Below, piece after piece: positions 1-7,504 of a DNA stretch of 52,365 bases (within the stretch, counting starts at the first letter, position 1; the number at the start of each line of letters is the position of its first letter). A program made the position numbers and the translations under genes. The notes below the pieces were generated by a model. It had not been told where the DNA came from and searched no databases. It saw only the letters and a list, made by a program, of their open reading frames with translations. Origin of the DNA: Acidobacteriota bacterium (GTDB lineage: Bacteria > Actinomycetota > Acidimicrobiia > Acidimicrobiales > Ilumatobacteraceae); assembly GCA_018970175.1 (NCBI GenBank), contig JAGWWV010000012.1:1-52365 (forward strand). The letters run 5' to 3'.

Positions 1-1087
1 TTGCTCCGATGACGATGACGTTGCGAAGTCCTTCGACGCCATCGATCTCGGCCAGAAGCTGGGGAACGATCGTGGATTCCATGTCGCTGCTGATGCCGCT
101 GCCGCGCGTTCGGAACATCGAATCCATCTCGTCGAAGAACACGATGACCGGCCAACCCTCTTCACTCTTTTCGCGCGCTCGCTGGAAGATGAGGCGAATC
201 TGACGTTCGGTTTCACCGACGTACTTGTTCAAGAGTTCGGGGCCCTTCACGTTGATGAAGTAGCTGCGGCCTTTGGAGTCGCCCTGTTTTGCCGCGACCT
301 TTTTGGCGAGGCTGTTGGCGACGGCTTTGGCGATGAGTGTCTTGCCGCAGCCGGGTGGGCCGTAGAGAAGGACACCCTTCGGCGCCGGCAGTCGGTGTTC
401 GGCGAACAAGTCGCCGTAGAGAAACGGAAGTTCGACCGCATCTGCGATGAGCTCGATCTGGGAGTCGAGACCACCAATGTCGGCGTAGTCGATGTCGGGG
501 ACCTCTTCGAGAAGAAGATCCTCGACATCTGGCTGTGGGAGCTTTTCCAGTAGGAGGTTCGACCGCGGATCGAGGCGCAGCAGGTCGCCCGATCGCAGGT
601 GGGCACCGCGCAGCGCGTCGGCCAATTCGCAGATACGTTCGTCGTCACCACGAACAGTCACCACGGCACGCACGCCGTCGTCGCAGATTTCCTTCAGCGA
701 CACCACTTCTCCCGATCCTTCGGGTGAACGGGCCATGACGACGTTGAGGCTCTCGTTCAGAACAACTTCCGCCCCACGCGCAACGGTGTCGAATTCGATG
801 TCGGGATGAAGATGGACGCGCATCTTGCGTCCGCTGGTGAGAATGTCGACGGTCTCATCGTCGTTCTTCCCGACGATCACCCCGTAGGCCGAAGGTGGCT
901 GGGAAAGCTTGTCGACCTCTTCGCGCAGCTGAGCGATGTGTTCGCGCGCCTCGCGCAGGGTGTACGACAACTTCTCGTTCTGGGCATTCTTGTGGGCCAA
1001 CTGGCTCTTCGTCTCGAGGAGTTGCGCTTCGAGACGGGCGTCACGCCCTGCGTCCTGGCCGCTGTCTTCTGCCTGCCCACTCGACAT
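1..1087 (-). CDS. mpa: Proteasome-activating AAA ATPase (Mpa/ARC), N-terminal 362 codons, cut by the window edge
   Basis: Family role: the hexameric ATPase ring that captures Pup-tagged proteins, unfolds them and feeds them to the 20S proteasome in the cytosol. Seen: an N-terminal predicted coiled coil of about residues 15-60 (Glu/Lys/Gln-rich heptads), an OB-like region, then an AAA module with Walker A GPPGCGKT at about 243-250 and Walker B FFDEMDS with D319-E320. An Arg-rich stretch (FRTRGSG) follows. The reading frame runs off the left edge, so the rest of the AAA domain and the C-terminal proteasome-docking tail are outside the window; this is not a real truncation. The ATG at 1087 is supported by GGAGG at 1094-1098. 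The gene is divergent from a ferredoxin. The family assignment is secure. Confidence 0.95.
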   Translation of the reverse strand, partial: MSSGQAEDSGQDAGRDARLEAQLLETKSQLAHKNAQNEKLSYTLREAREHIAQLREEVDKLSQPPSAYGVIVGKNDDETVDILTSGRKMRVHLHPDIEFDTVARGAEVVLNESLNVVMARSPEGSGEVVSLKEICDDGVRAVVTVRGDDERICELADALRGAHLRSGDLLRLDPRSNLLLEKLPQPDVEDLLLEEVPDIDYADIGGLDSQIELIADAVELPFLYGDLFAEHRLPAPKGVLLYGPPGCGKTLIAKAVANSLAKKVAAKQGDSKGRSYFINVKGPELLNKYVGETERQIRLIFQRAREKSEEGWPVIVFFDEMDSMFRTRGSGISSDMESTIVPQLLAEIDGVEGLRNVIVIGA

Positions 1088-1093
1088 TCCGTA

Positions 1094-1098
1094 CCTCC
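1094..1098 (-). promoter_or_regulatory. Shine-Dalgarno GGAGG for mpa
   Basis: A full GGAGG lies six bases before the mpa ATG. It fixes that start and shows that classical Shine-Dalgarno initiation is used in this genome alongside the many apparently leaderless starts. Confidence 0.7.
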
Positions 1099-1150
1099 GA
1101 CACGACGAGATGCCCTTTCTTCTCTCTATCACCTCCGGCCAGCGGGTACG

Positions 1151-1175
1151 CCACCACCCTGCGGAAAGGTGGTGG
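1151..1175. other. Perfect 8-bp inverted repeat in the mpa/ferredoxin intergenic region
   Basis: CCACCACC at 1151-1158 pairs exactly with GGTGGTGG at 1168-1175 across a 9-nt loop. It lies between two divergent genes, so it is not a terminator for either. It could be a protein-binding site or an RNA hairpin in the mpa leader. It is not followed by a T run. Confidence 0.5.
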
Positions 1176-1191
1176 TTGTCCCGTGCAAAAG

Positions 1192-1220
1192 GTGACCTTC
1201 GGGGTCTGGTTGTGTAGAGT
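1192..1220 (+). promoter_or_regulatory. Candidate promoter for the ferredoxin gene
   Basis: GTGACC at 1192-1197 and TAGAGT at 1215-1220 are separated by 17 bp and resemble -35 and -10 elements. The start codon is 77 bases after the -10 box, so this would be a leadered transcript, unlike most others in the window. Moderate confidence because the -35 match is partial. Confidence 0.4.
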
Positions 1221-1297
1221 CAGGGCGCGTGATTGTCCGGTCTCGGGCGGTTTCGTTTTCACGGCAGCGACTCATACGAGCGACGAAGGAGCAATCA

Positions 1298-1543
1298 ATG
1301 AAGGTCTGGATCGATCAGGATCTGTGCACGGGCGACGGCCTCTGCGAAGAGATCGCGCCGGATGTCTTCACCCTCCTCGACGATGGTCTCGCCTACGTGA
1401 AAGAGGGCAGCAAGATTTTCGCGACGGCCAAGGGAAACCCCCAGGGCGCCGAGGGTCTGGCCAACTTCCCCGACAGCATGATCGACGCAGTTGTCGAGTC
1501 GGCCGAAGAGTGCCCGGGCGAGTGCATCTTCATCGAGCCCTGA
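1298..1543 (+). CDS. Small 3Fe-4S-type ferredoxin
   Basis: An 81-residue acidic electron carrier. Cysteines are at 10, 16, 72 and 76 in the pattern C-x5-C ... C-P-x2-C. Asp13 occupies the place where a 4Fe-4S ferredoxin would normally have its second Cys, which points to a 3Fe-4S cluster as in actinobacterial P450-type ferredoxins. The length is typical of that group. The ATG at 1298 follows GGAGC. No P450 or ferredoxin reductase is adjacent, so its redox partner cannot be named. It is divergent from mpa and convergent with trmI. Confidence 0.85.
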   Translation: MKVWIDQDLCTGDGLCEEIAPDVFTLLDDGLAYVKEGSKIFATAKGNPQGAEGLANFPDSMIDAVVESAEECPGECIFIEP

Positions 1544-1571
1544 TCTCACGGGCCACGAGCCCTCAGGTCGA

Positions 1572-2357
1572 TTAGTCAGGTTTGCCGGTCAGACGCGCCA
1601 CCGTCAGAAATCCCGTGTGCGCCACCATGCGATGGTCGGGCCTTACTGCTTGTCCGTCGATATGCCACGTTCGGTGCAACACCTCGAGGGTCCGCTGACC
1701 CGTCCAGTGCTCGCCGAGAGCCTCGCGAACTTGCATTGCCTGGGTGATTGCGGGCGTGTAGGCAACGAGCACGCCGCCAAGGCGCATTGCGCCCACGGCA
1801 TGGTCGACCACGAGCCATGGTTCGGGTAGGTCGAGAATCACGCGATCGAAATCGGACCCATCGATGCCGTCGTAACAGTTGCGAATGTGGACGTCGTACG
1901 ACGAAAGCGCCGACTCGCCCAGAAACGACCGGACGTTCGCCCGCGCGCGGTTTGCGAAGTCCTCGCGAAGCTCATAGCCGGTGATGTTGGCTCCTGCGCG
2001 GAGCATGGCCATGGAAAGGGCGCCGGAACCGACTCCCGATTCGAGAACACGCACACCCGGCCGGATGTCGCCCACCATCAGGATCGTGGCGAGATCCTTT
2101 GGATAGATGACCTGCGCTCCGCGAGGCATTTCGACGACGAAATCCTCGAGCGTCGGCCTCAACACGACGTACCTTGCGCCCTTGGTCGAGACCACCTCGG
2201 CCCCATCGGGACATCCGACAATGTCGTCGTGGGAGACGAATCCGGCGTGGCTGTGAAATTCGCCGCCGGCTGCGAGGTCGACGAGATAGCGACGCTCCTT
2301 GCGGTCGACGAGCATCACCTTCTCGCCGATGGCGAACGTGTCACCGAATGCAAACAT
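1572..2357 (-). CDS. trmI: tRNA (adenine(58)-N1)-methyltransferase TrmI
   Basis: Family role: SAM-dependent methylation of A58 in the T-loop of tRNA, acting as a homotetramer. At 261 residues it matches the bacterial and archaeal TrmI size. Seen: an N-terminal beta domain (about 1-70), then the SAM-binding motif VLESGVGSG at 104-112, an acidic motif ending GYELRED (about 127-133), and the catalytic-site motif LDLPEPW at 175-181. It is the last gene of a tight minus-strand group whose upstream members are three small proteins (gaps of 5-7 nt). In Mycobacterium tuberculosis the homologue also lies near mpa, so this neighbourhood appears conserved. Confidence 0.93.
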   Translation of the reverse strand: MFAFGDTFAIGEKVMLVDRKERRYLVDLAAGGEFHSHAGFVSHDDIVGCPDGAEVVSTKGARYVVLRPTLEDFVVEMPRGAQVIYPKDLATILMVGDIRPGVRVLESGVGSGALSMAMLRAGANITGYELREDFANRARANVRSFLGESALSSYDVHIRNCYDGIDGSDFDRVILDLPEPWLVVDHAVGAMRLGGVLVAYTPAITQAMQVREALGEHWTGQRTLEVLHRTWHIDGQAVRPDHRMVAHTGFLTVARLTGKPD

Positions 2358-2362
2358 TTCCG

Positions 2363-2584
2363 TCAGCGACCCTCGACGTCGATCACCGCGCGGGATGCGC
2401 GGACCGTCGTTGCTTTCGTGGCGGGACCGCGCAACACGCGTCGAATGATCCGAAACGCAATGACTCCGCGGGTGAACGATCGCGAGCGCCGGACGACAGT
2501 GTTGAACACCTTCCGTCGAAGTGGCGTGCCACCAATCACGAGCGAGGCGAGAAACCCGAGTCGCCGGGTACGGCGGGTTGTCAT
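2363..2584 (-). CDS. Small basic protein of unknown function
   Basis: A 73-residue, strongly basic (Arg-rich) protein with one moderately hydrophobic stretch near the N-terminus (about 9-20) and a second amphipathic stretch (about 40-48). I recognise no family. Its position, 5 bases upstream of trmI and 5 bases downstream of a small membrane protein, supports it as a real gene of the same transcript. The many positive charges suggest binding to a membrane surface or nucleic acid, but that is a guess. Confidence 0.6.
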   Translation of the reverse strand: MTTRRTRRLGFLASLVIGGTPLRRKVFNTVVRRSRSFTRGVIAFRIIRRVLRGPATKATTVRASRAVIDVEGR

Positions 2585-2589
2585 CGGCG

Positions 2590-2808
2590 TCAGCGCCTGA
2601 ATTCGACCCGGGTGGAACGCCGTGCGCCGCGACGACGACCGAAAAGGTACGAGACGATGATCAGCGCGGCGGCCGCAACGCCGGCAGCAGCGACGAGCGT
2701 CTGCTTCTTGTTCTCGACCTTGCCTTGGAGATCGTTTTGCAACGACTTGAATCGACGCTCGAGGTCGTCTTTCGAGATTTTCTTGTCAGCACCGCTGTCC
2801 TGCATCAC
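2590..2808 (-). CDS. Small single-pass membrane protein with a helical N-terminus
   Basis: A 72-residue protein. Residues 10-35 are charged and likely helical; about 38-57 form one hydrophobic segment (alanine-, valine- and isoleucine-rich), and the tail is Arg-rich and probably cytosolic. The layout (helix, one membrane span, basic tail) resembles DUF3618-type actinobacterial proteins that accompany holin-like genes, but I cannot confirm family membership. Two consecutive ATGs (2808, 2805) are possible starts. It sits 7 bases after the holin-like gene and 5 before the small basic gene. Confidence 0.7.
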   Translation of the reverse strand: MMQDSGADKKISKDDLERRFKSLQNDLQGKVENKKQTLVAAAGVAAAALIIVSYLFGRRRGARRSTRVEFRR

Positions 2809-2815
2809 AACCTCC

Positions 2816-3136
2816 CTAGAGTCGCGGACGTTTCACTTGACTGATCGCGATTGCCACGACCACCGAGGCAAATACGACACCGAACACATAGGGCACGAAG
2901 GACCACGCTCCGACGAACGCCGTACCGCCGATGTCTTGAACCGCCCGAAGGAGCCCGAGTGACACAAGAACCATGCCGACCGAGATGAACCCCATCGAAA
3001 CCAAGCCGACTGCGATCCATCGTCCGGCTCCGCGCAAAGGCTCGACGGTCTCCTGACGCGCATAGGCAACGACCAGGTCGAGCAGTTCGCCGTCGCGGTC
3101 ACGCGGGGCCGCGCGCTTGGCGCCGTCTGTGGACAT
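2816..3136 (-). CDS. Holin-like membrane protein (Holin-X/DUF1469-like)
   Basis: A 106-residue protein. Residues 15-38 are hydrophilic and helical with the pattern ELLDLVVAYARQE; two hydrophobic segments follow (about 43-66 and 74-99) and a short basic tail. This matches the actinobacterial phage-holin-superfamily proteins that are chromosomal membrane proteins, not lysis genes; nothing phage-like surrounds it. The ATG at 3136 is chosen because the frame upstream runs into the dacB coding region. A weak -10 (GAGAAT, 3143-3148) lies 6 nt before it. It heads the group that ends in trmI. Confidence 0.75.
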   Translation of the reverse strand: MSTDGAKRAAPRDRDGELLDLVVAYARQETVEPLRGAGRWIAVGLVSMGFISVGMVLVSLGLLRAVQDIGGTAFVGAWSFVPYVFGVVFASVVVAIAISQVKRPRL

Positions 3137-3180
3137 GCTCCGATTCTCGCAGCAGACAAACCGAATTGCACGGGGTTGGT

Positions 3181-4635
3181 TCAACCAGCGCCGAGCACCG
3201 CCACCTGGCTGCGTGTCGGCGCCTTTGGATACGTGGCAAGGGCGGTACTGAGCTGTTCCCACAACGGGCGGTAGTTGCCCTGGTCGGCCCAGCCGGCACC
3301 GTTCAACAACAGAGCGAAGAGGACCTCGTCTTTGCTGTCGACCGGCAGGACGCCGGCAAGCGCTTTCACATTCAGCAACGTGCCCGTCTTGCCGAGCAGT
3401 TTTCCTGCCATGGGTGTCCCGTCGAAGACGTCTCGCAACGTTCCGGTTCGGGCCGCAACGGCAAGCCCCGACTTCAACTGTCCTCCGACCGGCTCGCGCT
3501 CGAGGAGTTCGACCAAGGCTGCGCAGGTGATGCGGTTGCCTCGGGACAGACCCGAGCCGTCCTTGACCACCACGCCGTCGATGCCCCAAGTGTTGAGAGC
3601 CTGGCTGATGACAGCGAGGCCCGCGGCCGTAGTTGGCCGCAGAGACTTTGCAAGGCCGAGATGTCGAACGAGAATTTCCGCGGTGTTGTTGTCGCTGTTG
3701 GTCAACATCTCCGCGACGATCTTGTCGAGGGAACTCGAACGGATCTCTGCGATTGTCGCCCCGGTCGGTGTCCCCTTTGCCTCCTTCGGCTCTCCCCCGA
3801 CGGCGATACCGCGGGCCTCGAGAAGTCGGGTGAATTCGGCGGCGGCAGCGACGGCTGGATTGTCGGGCTTGATGGGGTTCCCAACGACGACGCCGTCGTT
3901 CACCATCAAGGCACCGAGTGGACCACCTTCGGTACCTCTGATACCCGACGACCAATCGTCGAGGTATCGATCGTCATCGAGGTATGACTCGTCGCCGACG
4001 ACCGACCCGGAGACGGCGGTGACACCCGCTGCTTTCACCTTGTCGGCGAGGTCGTCGAGGTAGGTCGGATCAGTCGTGGGATACTTCTCCGTCGGGAGAT
4101 ATTCGCGACTGACGAGGAGCGGATCGCCGCCACCGACCAACGTGAGATCACCGCCGATGATTCCGTTGTCGACGGTCCCGACGATGCGCGTCACGAAGCG
4201 GGTGTCGGCGGGCAAGATGTCGAGGGTGACGGCGGCGGTCGCGATTTTCATCGTGCTTGCGGGAACCAGCGCCTTGTCGGCGGACTTGGCTATGACCACT
4301 CGCCCGCCGGCGTCGACCCTGACGCAACCATTCGAGGGAAGGCGGTCGACGATCGAGGCGAGCTCGACGCGGAGATTGCGGGCGGCAATGTCGCCAACGA
4401 GAGTCGTGGCCGCCCGTCGAACGTTGAGGACCGGCGTCACCAGGTACGAGACCGGTTCGGCGTTTCGGCCCTCGGTACGGGTTGCAAGCGAGTGGCCGAC
4501 GACCCACAGTGAGGCCAGCGGCGCGGCTCCGAGAATGCCGACGACTGCGACAACCTGACCCGGCCGGCGTGCACGACGGCGTTTCGTCCGTTGACGCCCG
4601 CGTGGCGGTGAGGAGGTCTTGTCGTTGGGCGTCAT
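3181..4635 (-). CDS. dacB: D-alanyl-D-alanine carboxypeptidase/endopeptidase, PBP4 type (peptidase S13)
   Basis: Cleaves the terminal D-Ala of peptidoglycan stem peptides and/or peptide cross-links outside the membrane. Seen: a very basic N-terminus (1-26), an uncleaved-looking membrane anchor (about 28-46), then the three S13 signatures: S127-x-x-K130 in ASTMK, S314-D-N316, and K416-T-G418. The large insert between SxxK and SxN (about 180 residues) is the hallmark of PBP4 and distinguishes it from PBP5-type enzymes. The length of 484 is normal. Its ATG (4635-4633) overlaps the stop of the upstream acyl-CoA synthetase as ATGA, implying translational coupling between two genes with no obvious metabolic link. 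Confidence 0.92.
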   Translation of the reverse strand: MTPNDKTSSPPRGRQRTKRRRARRPGQVVAVVGILGAAPLASLWVVGHSLATRTEGRNAEPVSYLVTPVLNVRRAATTLVGDIAARNLRVELASIVDRLPSNGCVRVDAGGRVVIAKSADKALVPASTMKIATAAVTLDILPADTRFVTRIVGTVDNGIIGGDLTLVGGGDPLLVSREYLPTEKYPTTDPTYLDDLADKVKAAGVTAVSGSVVGDESYLDDDRYLDDWSSGIRGTEGGPLGALMVNDGVVVGNPIKPDNPAVAAAAEFTRLLEARGIAVGGEPKEAKGTPTGATIAEIRSSSLDKIVAEMLTNSDNNTAEILVRHLGLAKSLRPTTAAGLAVISQALNTWGIDGVVVKDGSGLSRGNRITCAALVELLEREPVGGQLKSGLAVAARTGTLRDVFDGTPMAGKLLGKTGTLLNVKALAGVLPVDSKDEVLFALLLNGAGWADQGNYRPLWEQLSTALATYPKAPTRSQVAVLGAG

Positions 4636-6809
4636 CGATTCCGATGAGTGGCGTAACGAACCATGTGTGCAAGCGCTGCCACTGCCCTGTTGCCCGTCGG
4701 GAAGCAGTATCGACCCGTTTCGCGGACCGTGCGTGGACCGGGATTCTCGGGGTCGGCGATTGCGAGCTCGGTGGCAACCAGAATCGGCTTGCCGGTCGCG
4801 GTTGACAGTTCTGCTGCCGCCTCGGCGAATCGGGCATCTTGACGTTCGTGGTAGGCAACGATTCGTTCGAGGCCGTGGTCGGGATAGAAGTTGCCTTCCC
4901 GCATGAGGCGTGCCTGGTTCGACTGGATTCCGATTCCCAGATAGATGACCGCGTCGACCGCGTCGTGACGCGCAATCAGTTCCAATACCTCGGGGATCGT
5001 GTCGCGGGTTTCTCCCCCGGCGCAGTCGACTGGGTTGCCCTTGCTCCATCGCGGCGGGAGTTTGGCGTCGATCGATTGCTTCAGGTCGTCGGGTAGTTGG
5101 ATGAGCTCGAGCTCGGGGCGCTGGAAGAGTGCATCGGACGTCACGACGCCCCACCCGCCCGCGGTGGTGAGGATCACCGTGCGGCCTCCCTGCGGTAGGG
5201 GCTGGGTGGCAAAACACGCAGCGGTGTCGAATGCCTCTTCGACCGTCGCGGCGCGAACGATTCCGGCCGACCTGCAGGCACCATCGAACACCTTGTCGTT
5301 GGCCGCCAACGCCCCGGTATGGCTGGCGGCCGCCTTGGCTCCTGCCTCGGTCGCACCGCCCTTCACGACGACGAGCGGCATGCGCTCGGCAACCCGCGCA
5401 AGTTGCGACATGAGCGCACGACCGTCGGTGATGCCTTCGAGATACGCAAGGCCGACCGACGTCTCCGGGTCCGAGGCGTACCAGTCGAGATAGTCGGCAA
5501 CCGACACACTCGCCGCGTTGCCGGCCGACACGGCACGACTGACACCGACGCCGCTCGAGCGTGCATAGTTCAGGAAGGACGACACGAAGTTGCCGCTCTG
5601 GCTGGCGACACCGATCCGTCCGCGTGGTGGGTACGGCGCGACGATCTGCGCGCACAACTGCGCGGGCGTGCTGACGACGCCCTGCCCGTTCGGTCCGGCA
5701 AGGAGAATGTCGAGCTCCTCTGCGAGCGCCACGAGGTCGGCCTCGAGCGCCCGACCTTCGTCACCGGCCTCGCCGTAGCCCGCCGACGTGAGGAACGCGG
5801 CTTTCACGCCGCGTGCGGCGCAATCGCGCAGGAGTCCCGGATTCGCCGACGTCGGGGTGCACACGAACACGAGGTCGGCGAAATCCTGCGGAAGATCCGA
5901 CATCGAAGCAACGGTCTGCACACCGAGCACGACTTCCCCGGACAGATTCGTTCCGCCGACGCGGCCTTGGTAGCCACTCGCAAGGATGTTGTGCATCGAA
6001 ACGAAGCCAAACTTCCCGGGGTGGCTCGATGCGCCGGCGACGAGAACGCCACGAGGTTCGAACAACGCCCGGAAGTGCTCGTCACGCAGCCACGAGGTGC
6101 GACCTTGTTGGTGGGGTTCGTACGGTTCATCCGTCAACTCGACGAGAGCGTCGACTGCCACCACATGACCCGTCGCATCGACGAGAAGTGGGTTGATGTC
6201 GATAGAGGCGACCTCGGGCCGCGCCTCCGCCGCTCTCGAGAGACCGAGGAGAACCGATGACAGCGCACCACGATCGACGGTAGGTTCGCCGCGGAACTCG
6301 CCGAGAAGTTTCTGCGCCTTGATCTCGGCGATCATCTCGGCCGCATCAACCGGGTCGAGCGGAACCGGACGGAACACGACATCGGCGATCGCTTCCGCGA
6401 GGACTCCCCCGACACCAAGCATGACAACCGGGCCGAACTGGGGGTCTCGAACGAGTCCGGCAATGAATTCGCGATTGCTCTTCACCATCGGGGCGATGAG
6501 AACCGAGACGGAACCGTCGTCGGCTCGCGCCGCGGCGAAGAGCGCATCGACGGCGACTGTGAGCGCGGCGATATCGGGAAGATTCAGCTTCACAAGACCA
6601 CGTTCGGTCTTGTGCGCGATGCGGTCACCGTTCAGCTTCGCGACGACCGGGAAACTCACCTTCTGCTGCGACAGGAGGCTCGCGAGTGCTGCGGAATCGT
6701 GGGGGCGGTCGATTTCGAGTTCGGGAAGGAAGGGCACACCGAAGCCGCCCAGAAGGGTCTTGCTTTCGCGTTCCGAAAGTGTTCTTCCCGTGTCGTTTGG
6801 GCTGGTCAC
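4632..6809 (-). CDS. ADP-forming acyl/acetyl-CoA synthetase, fused beta-alpha order
   Basis: Family role: interconverts an acid, CoA and ATP with acyl-CoA, ADP and phosphate through a phospho-histidine. Seen: an ATP-grasp domain first (about 1-230, ending SIDINPLLV), then a CoA-binding Rossmann domain (about 250-380, with ASSHPGKFG at 260-268) and a succinyl-CoA-ligase-like domain (about 395-720) that carries the phosphorylated His at 497 in SHTGALA. The ATP-grasp (beta) half comes before the alpha half, the reverse of PatZ/Pka-like fusions. The substrate cannot be told from sequence. The GTG start at 6809 is preceded at 6 nt by TAGTCT, suggesting a leaderless transcript whose promoter lies in the 3' end of the TetR gene. 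Confidence 0.88.
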   Translation of the reverse strand: MTSPNDTGRTLSERESKTLLGGFGVPFLPELEIDRPHDSAALASLLSQQKVSFPVVAKLNGDRIAHKTERGLVKLNLPDIAALTVAVDALFAAARADDGSVSVLIAPMVKSNREFIAGLVRDPQFGPVVMLGVGGVLAEAIADVVFRPVPLDPVDAAEMIAEIKAQKLLGEFRGEPTVDRGALSSVLLGLSRAAEARPEVASIDINPLLVDATGHVVAVDALVELTDEPYEPHQQGRTSWLRDEHFRALFEPRGVLVAGASSHPGKFGFVSMHNILASGYQGRVGGTNLSGEVVLGVQTVASMSDLPQDFADLVFVCTPTSANPGLLRDCAARGVKAAFLTSAGYGEAGDEGRALEADLVALAEELDILLAGPNGQGVVSTPAQLCAQIVAPYPPRGRIGVASQSGNFVSSFLNYARSSGVGVSRAVSAGNAASVSVADYLDWYASDPETSVGLAYLEGITDGRALMSQLARVAERMPLVVVKGGATEAGAKAAASHTGALAANDKVFDGACRSAGIVRAATVEEAFDTAACFATQPLPQGGRTVILTTAGGWGVVTSDALFQRPELELIQLPDDLKQSIDAKLPPRWSKGNPVDCAGGETRDTIPEVLELIARHDAVDAVIYLGIGIQSNQARLMREGNFYPDHGLERIVAYHERQDARFAEAAAELSTATGKPILVATELAIADPENPGPRTVRETGRYCFPTGNRAVAALAHMVRYATHRNR

Positions 6810-7447
6810 GAACCGAGACTAGTGAGGCTCCCCGCAGACGTGCCGCTTTCGGGCGCGAGAGCCCGGTGAAAGAGGTCGAGAACGTGACTGCGGCGCGCCG
6901 CAAGCGCGGCGGGTGCGAGCGCGTCGTCGTTGATCAAACCATTGATGAAAGGAGCATCGGACACGTATCCGAGTAGCGACGCGTAGGCCGTGATCAGCAC
7001 ATGGCGTGCGTCGATCGCACGAAAACGACCCGCAGCCATTTCCCCTTCGAGCCAATCGACGGCTGCGTCGAAGAGTGGCGTCACGACACCAACGAGGTCG
7101 ATACCGAGCCTGTCTCCGCCTTCGAGAGCTTCTCGCCGCATCAACCGCACATAGGCCGGGTTGTCGACGAACAGGTCGAAACCCGACGTGAGGACGGCGG
7201 AGAATCGTTCCCACCCCGACCCTGGAGACGCAATGGCGTCTTCGACCCGCTCGAGCCACTCGGACAGCATCTTTTCGAACACCTCGCCGTAGAGGGCGTC
7301 CTTGCTGGGAAAATGGTGCAAGAGGCTCGGGCGTTTGATGCCCACCCCGGCCGCGATGTCGTTGAGCGACGTGCCGTCGTACCCCTGACGGGCGAACAAT
7401 TCCGTGGCCTCGTCGAGTATTTGGTCGCGCATCGGCTTGGTGGCCAC
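6806..7447 (-). CDS. TetR-family transcriptional regulator
   Basis: A 213-residue one-component regulator. The N-terminal helix-turn-helix covers about residues 8-55 (ILDEATELFARQGY ... SLNDIAAGVGIKRPSLLHHF). The C-terminal helical ligand domain contains no recognised ligand signature. It is divergent from a fatty-acid desaturase, and the 57-bp gap holds an 18-bp imperfect palindrome covering where the -35 regions would lie. Local control of the desaturase and itself is therefore likely (inference); a long-chain acyl-CoA ligand is plausible. The GTG at 7447 is chosen because a TAGGCT box ends 7 nt before it; an in-frame ATG at 7432 is the alternative. Confidence 0.9.
   Translation of the reverse strand: MATKPMRDQILDEATELFARQGYDGTSLNDIAAGVGIKRPSLLHHFPSKDALYGEVFEKMLSEWLERVEDAIASPGSGWERFSAVLTSGFDLFVDNPAYVRLMRREALEGGDRLGIDLVGVVTPLFDAAVDWLEGEMAAGRFRAIDARHVLITAYASLLGYVSDAPFINGLINDDALAPAALAARRSHVLDLFHRALAPESGTSAGSLTSLGS
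6816..6821 (-). promoter_or_regulatory. -10 box TAGTCT for the acyl-CoA synthetase
   Basis: TAGTCT ends 6 nt before the GTG start at 6809 and lies inside the last codons of the upstream TetR gene. The spacing predicts a leaderless mRNA. Confidence 0.5.
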
Positions 7448-7454
7448 CGAACAA

Positions 7455-7460
7455 AGCCTA
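7455..7460 (-). promoter_or_regulatory. -10 box TAGGCT for the TetR gene
   Basis: TAGGCT on the minus strand ends 7 nt before the GTG at 7447, so transcription should begin at or next to the start codon. Confidence 0.5.
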
Positions 7461-7469
7461 CCGAAACTT

Positions 7470-7487
7470 CTACCTACTGGTCGGTAG
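7470..7487. promoter_or_regulatory. Probable TetR operator
   Basis: The 18-bp sequence CTACCTACTGGTCGGTAG is an imperfect palindrome (7 of 9 positions match between half sites, outer arms CTACC/GGTAG). It lies between the two divergent -10 boxes and covers the expected -35 region of both promoters, so one bound TetR dimer would block both. Confidence 0.55.
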
Positions 7488-7492
7488 GTGAT

Positions 7493-7498
7493 TAGGGT
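7493..7498 (+). promoter_or_regulatory. -10 box TAGGGT for the desaturase
   Basis: TAGGGT ends 6 nt before the ATG at 7505, predicting a leaderless transcript. The adjacent palindrome would overlap the -35 region. Confidence 0.5.
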
Positions 7499-7504
7499 GG
7501 CCGT

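Noticed and set aside
1-1087. Possible truncated or broken mpa gene
   Set aside because: The frame is open to the first base; it is cut by the window edge, not disrupted.
1151-1175. Hairpin as a rho-independent terminator
   Set aside because: It lies between two divergent genes and no T run follows on either strand.
2816-3136. Holin-like gene as evidence of a prophage
   Set aside because: No integrase, capsid, tail or lysin gene is near; such holin-superfamily genes are common chromosomal genes in Actinobacteria.
4148-4975. Minus-strand frame overlapping the acyl-CoA synthetase/dacB junction
   Set aside because: Out of frame with two coupled genes that explain the region completely.
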